From an uncultured Lachnospiraceae bacterium (GTDB taxonomy: Bacteria > Bacillota > Clostridia > Lachnospirales > Lachnospiraceae): a DNA stretch of 7,390 nucleotides. Below are positions 5,407-7,390 of this stretch, piece after piece. Under the pieces are notes generated by a model. The model worked only from the letters and a program-made list of their open reading frames with translations, had not been told where the DNA came from and did not search any database. The stretch lies in NCBI GenBank assembly GCA_934434905.1, contig CAKSAI010000155.1, positions 1 through 7,390 on the forward strand. Reading direction: 5' to 3'. The translations under genes and the position numbers were made by a program. Numbering within the stretch: the first letter of the stretch is position 1; every line of letters starts with the position of its first letter.

Positions 5407-6866
5407 AATGCCTCCCTTTCTGCCATTTGTAAGGCGTTTACTACGGCGGCAGCCTTGTTTAAACACTCCTGGTATTCCTTCTCCGGTACGGAGTCGGCTA
5501 CGATCCCGGCACCGCTGCGGATGAATACCTTGTTGTTTTTCTTGTAGGCAATGCGGATGGCGATACAGGTGTCCAGATTCCCGGTGAAATCCAGGTACCC
5601 GATGGCTCCGCCGTAAATGCCGCGCTTGTTGTTTTCCAGGTCGTTGATAAGCTGGCAGGCCCGGATCTTTGGTGCGCCGGAGAGGGTGCCGGCAGGCAGG
5701 ATGGCATCAATGGCATCCAACGCGGTCTTTCCATCCATCAACTCTCCGCGTACCGTGGAGCCAATGTGCATGACGTGGGAAAAACGCTCGATGCAGTGGA
5801 GCTTTTCCACGGTGACGCTTCCGAATCGGCTGATTTTGCCGATGTCATTGCGGCCAAGATCCACCAGCATATTGTGCTCGGCAAGCTCCTTCTCATCGGC
5901 CAGAAGCTCCCGCTCCAGTGCCAGATCTTCTTCCGTTGTCTTCCCTCTGGGGCGGGTGCCTGCCAGGGGAAATGTGTGAAGGACTCCGTCGTGAAGCCGC
6001 ACCAGCGTCTCCGGGGAAGCACCGGCCACCTCCATGTCGGAGCCGGAGAAGTAGAACATGTAAGGCGATGGGTTTAAGGTGCGAAGTACCCGGTAAGTGC
6101 CAAGTAAAGAACCTTCATAATCGGCTTCCAGTCGATTGGAGAGCACGATCTGGAAAATATCCCCTTCTTTGATATGCTGCTTTGCACGTTCTACCATGGA
6201 GCAGTAATCTTCCTTGGAAAACAACGGCTTAAGCTCGGAGGTGAGCCTGCCGGGCTGCCGGGGCTTAGGCGTACCGTTTGTTATAAGCTCCGCCATCCGC
6301 TTAAGCTCCAGCTTCGCGCGGTTGTATTCCGTCTCACAGTCCGTCAGCGAGATGTTGACGATAAGGATGATCTTCTGGCGGAAATTGTCAAAGGCGATCA
6401 CCTTGTCAAACAGCATCAGATCCACATCCTGAAAGCCTTCGGAATCTTCGGCATCCAGACGTAGGGAGGGCTCTGCGTATTTCAGATAGTCGTAGGAGAA
6501 GTATCCTACCAGCCCGCCGGTGAAGGAGGGAAGCTCCGGGAACCGGACGCTTTTGTTGTCCTCGATGATCTGCCGGATATATGCTCCGGGCGTGTTCGTC
6601 TCGAAGGAGAGGGAGCCGACCTTCATATGACCGTTCTGGCAGGTGATGGAAAGCTTCGGCTCATAGCCCAGGAAGGTGTAGCGTCCCCACTGCTCATTGC
6701 CGGAGACGGATTCCAGCATGTAGCAGTGGCCGGAAATGCTTTGCAGAATCCGCAGTACCTCCATGGGGGTTCGGATATCCGACAGGATCTCCATGGTGAC
6801 AGGGGCCGTCTTGTAGTGGCCTGTGTCTGCGATGGATTGGATGGTTTCATAATCAGGATAGAACAT
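5403..6866 (-). CDS. trpE: Anthranilate synthase component I
   Basis: TrpE converts chorismate and TrpG-derived ammonia to anthranilate and pyruvate, the committed step. From the ATG at 6866 the protein has 487 residues, typical for the family. The N-terminal domain carries MLES (50-53) in CYMLESVSGNEQWGRYTFLG, the equivalent of the LLES element of the tryptophan feedback site, and NPSPYMFY (265-272), which also lines that pocket. The chorismate-binding domain (about 217-487) shows PLAGTRPRG (300-308), EHNMLVDLGRND (330-341), GTLSGAPKIRA (393-403), GGAIGY (419-424) and RSGAGIVADSVPEKEYQE (450-467). These distinguish it from PabB or isochorismate synthase, as does its place at the head of a trp operon. 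AGAGAGG lies a few nt before the ATG. A GTG at 6923 would add 19 residues but lacks a good site. Expression follows T-box antitermination. Confidence 0.97.
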   Translation of the reverse strand: MFYPDYETIQSIADTGHYKTAPVTMEILSDIRTPMEVLRILQSISGHCYMLESVSGNEQWGRYTFLGYEPKLSITCQNGHMKVGSLSFETNTPGAYIRQIIEDNKSVRFPELPSFTGGLVGYFSYDYLKYAEPSLRLDAEDSEGFQDVDLMLFDKVIAFDNFRQKIILIVNISLTDCETEYNRAKLELKRMAELITNGTPKPRQPGRLTSELKPLFSKEDYCSMVERAKQHIKEGDIFQIVLSNRLEADYEGSLLGTYRVLRTLNPSPYMFYFSGSDMEVAGASPETLVRLHDGVLHTFPLAGTRPRGKTTEEDLALERELLADEKELAEHNMLVDLGRNDIGKISRFGSVTVEKLHCIERFSHVMHIGSTVRGELMDGKTALDAIDAILPAGTLSGAPKIRACQLINDLENNKRGIYGGAIGYLDFTGNLDTCIAIRIAYKKNNKVFIRSGAGIVADSVPEKEYQECLNKAAAVVNALQMAEREAL

Positions 6867-6930
6867 GGCAAACCTCTCTTTCTGTTTTACTTTTGTGGGT
6901 GACAGTTCAGCCGCGCCATTCACATGCGCA

Positions 6931-6972
6931 AAAAAAAGTCCTTGACAGAATCATACCAATTCTGTCAAGGAC
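6931..6972 (-). terminator. T-box intrinsic terminator upstream of trpE
   Basis: A perfect 14-bp stem has arms GTCCTTGACAGAAT (6972-6959) and ATTCTGTCAAGGAC (6951-6938) around the 7-nt loop TGGTATG, followed directly by seven T residues (6937-6931). This is a textbook Rho-independent terminator. The first part of its left arm, CCTTGA (6970-6965), can instead pair with TCAAGG (7002-6997) to form the T-box antiterminator, so the two folds exclude each other. Confidence 0.95.
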
Positions 6973-7214
6973 GAATAAACACTATCCGCGGTGCCACCTT
7001 GATTCACGGACCAGCCGTGCGCTTAGCAGGATACCAACATATCCCCGGCAACTGACGTATGCCAACACGTTGCAGAATACTCAGGATAAATCCCTTTGAC
7101 TGCACCCTCAGCGGTCCATTTGATGACTTGTTTTTCACCTGACTCTCAGCAACACAGGCTCTCTGTAGAAGCATCATCACCGTTATCTCCGCTTCAACGG
7201 TTTGATTTTTATTT
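6931..7214 (-). promoter_or_regulatory. Tryptophan-specific T-box riboswitch leader
   Basis: The leader senses tRNA-Trp charging and controls the whole operon by transcription antitermination. Stem I can be traced: base pairing AGCGG (7193-7189) with CCGCT (7114-7110), then TGATGA (7179-7174) with TCATCA (7126-7121). Between these lies the specifier loop, reading AATGGA (7120-7115), with codon UGG for Trp at 7118-7116, followed by the usual ACC and CTGAG context. The AGAGAG bulge lies at about 7165-7160. Stem III is probably CACGG (7019-7015) with CCGTG (7009-7005). The conserved T-box sequence AAGGTGGCACCGCGG covers 7000-6986; its acceptor-pairing UGGC (6996-6993) would match a tRNA 3' end GCCA, which fits the G discriminator of bacterial tRNA-Trp. 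Codon and discriminator therefore agree. The transcript start at about 7214 is inferred from the promoter. Only one T-box copy is present. Confidence 0.96.
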
Positions 7215-7220
7215 TTCGTC

Positions 7221-7249
7221 ATAATACCACTAGAAAAAAGCCATGTCAA
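7221..7249 (-). promoter_or_regulatory. trp operon promoter (sigma-A type)
   Basis: TTGACA (7249-7244), a 17-nt spacer and TATTAT (7226-7221) form a near-consensus housekeeping promoter: the -35 is perfect and the -10 has five of six matches. The predicted start lies near 7214, just before the first T-box stem. The AT-rich tract immediately upstream (7251-7280), with A/T runs and a small AATTTT/AAAATT palindrome at 7260-7275, could act as an UP element. Strong constitutive initiation with control left to the T-box is the usual plan for such operons. Confidence 0.85.
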
Positions 7250-7250
7250 G

Positions 7251-7333
7251 AAAAAAATGAATTTTTTGAAAAATTTTTATGCTCCCTTTTTATGAAAGAA
7301 AGTTAGAATTTTGAAAAGAATATCAGAAAAATA
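7251..7333. other. AT-rich divergent intergenic region
   Basis: No coding frame or RNA gene is evident between the two divergent promoters. The stretch is very AT-rich, with several A and T runs and one short palindrome, AATTTTTTGAAAAATT (7260-7275). No operator-like repeat or long hairpin stands out. Confidence 0.5.
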
Positions 7334-7362
7334 TTGAGAAAGACAAGAAGTTTTGATATGAT
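7334..7362 (+). promoter_or_regulatory. Probable divergent promoter for a gene right of the window
   Basis: On the plus strand TTGAGA (7334-7339), exactly 17 nt and TATGAT (7357-7362) resemble a sigma-A promoter, each hexamer with one mismatch from consensus (TTGAGA has C to G at position 5). A TGA directly before the -10 gives an extended -10 (TGN). The predicted start is near 7369. The gene it would drive begins beyond the right edge, so this remains a sequence-only prediction in an AT-rich region where chance matches are common. Confidence 0.5.
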
Positions 7363-7390
7363 AACAGAAAAGACTAGCATACATGCAAAC

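Noticed and set aside
5407..5466. 20-residue N-terminal extension of TrpG
   Set aside because: The extension lies wholly within trpE; MILLIDNYDS is the standard family start and has GGGAGG directly upstream.
6867..6923. GTG start at 6923 giving TrpE 19 more residues
   Set aside because: The extra residues match no TrpE N-terminus, whereas the ATG at 6866 has AGAGAGG at normal spacing.
6942..6970. TTGACA on the plus strand inside the T-box terminator
   Set aside because: No -10 box lies at the right distance; the sequence is explained as one arm of the terminator stem.
7004..7249. Open frame across the T-box leader as a possible leader peptide
   Set aside because: Its start lies in the -35 box, upstream of the predicted transcript start, and the region is explained by T-box RNA structure. 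Regulation does not need a leader peptide.

Overview
The window holds one complete tryptophan biosynthesis operon, trpE-G-D-C-F-B-A, read on the minus strand from about 7214 down to 166. A minus-strand promoter and a tRNA-Trp-sensing T-box leader precede it. Seven separate genes in this order, T-box control, AGGAGG-type ribosome binding sites and the protein sequences all suggest a Firmicute, most likely a clostridial (Lachnospiraceae-like) anaerobe. That placement is inference from motif style, not from a search.

Layout from right to left: 7251-7390 is AT-rich intergenic DNA with a probable plus-strand promoter at its right edge, pointing out of the window. A near-consensus sigma-A promoter (TTGACA, 17 nt, TATTAT) lies at 7221-7249. 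The T-box leader occupies about 6931-7214, with specifier codon UGG and acceptor-pairing sequence UGGC, and ends in a 14-bp terminator. Then come trpE (6866-5403), trpG (5406-4831), a 104-nt gap with an odd translation-start arrangement, trpD (4726-3710), trpC (3656-2868), trpF (2840-2190), trpB (2193-1003) and trpA (939-166). trpE/trpG and trpF/trpB overlap by ATGA. At the far left, a convergent plus-strand gene fragment (3-137) looks like the C-terminus of a type II antitoxin. A near-palindromic hairpin at 151-184 sits between it and trpA and includes the trpA stop codon.

The genes encode the whole route from chorismate to tryptophan. TrpE and TrpG make anthranilate; TrpD attaches phosphoribose; TrpF isomerises; TrpC closes the indole ring; TrpA and TrpB release indole and condense it with serine. 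Uncharged tRNA-Trp should lift termination in the leader, and TrpE keeps the LLES-type motif linked to tryptophan feedback inhibition. All seven enzymes look intact.

I see no previously undescribed system here. The points most worth a second look are the trpD start region (strong Shine-Dalgarno separated from the ATG by a hairpin), Glu in place of the usual catalytic Asp in TrpA, the very low tryptophan content of the encoded enzymes, and the hairpin shared by the convergent genes at the left end.
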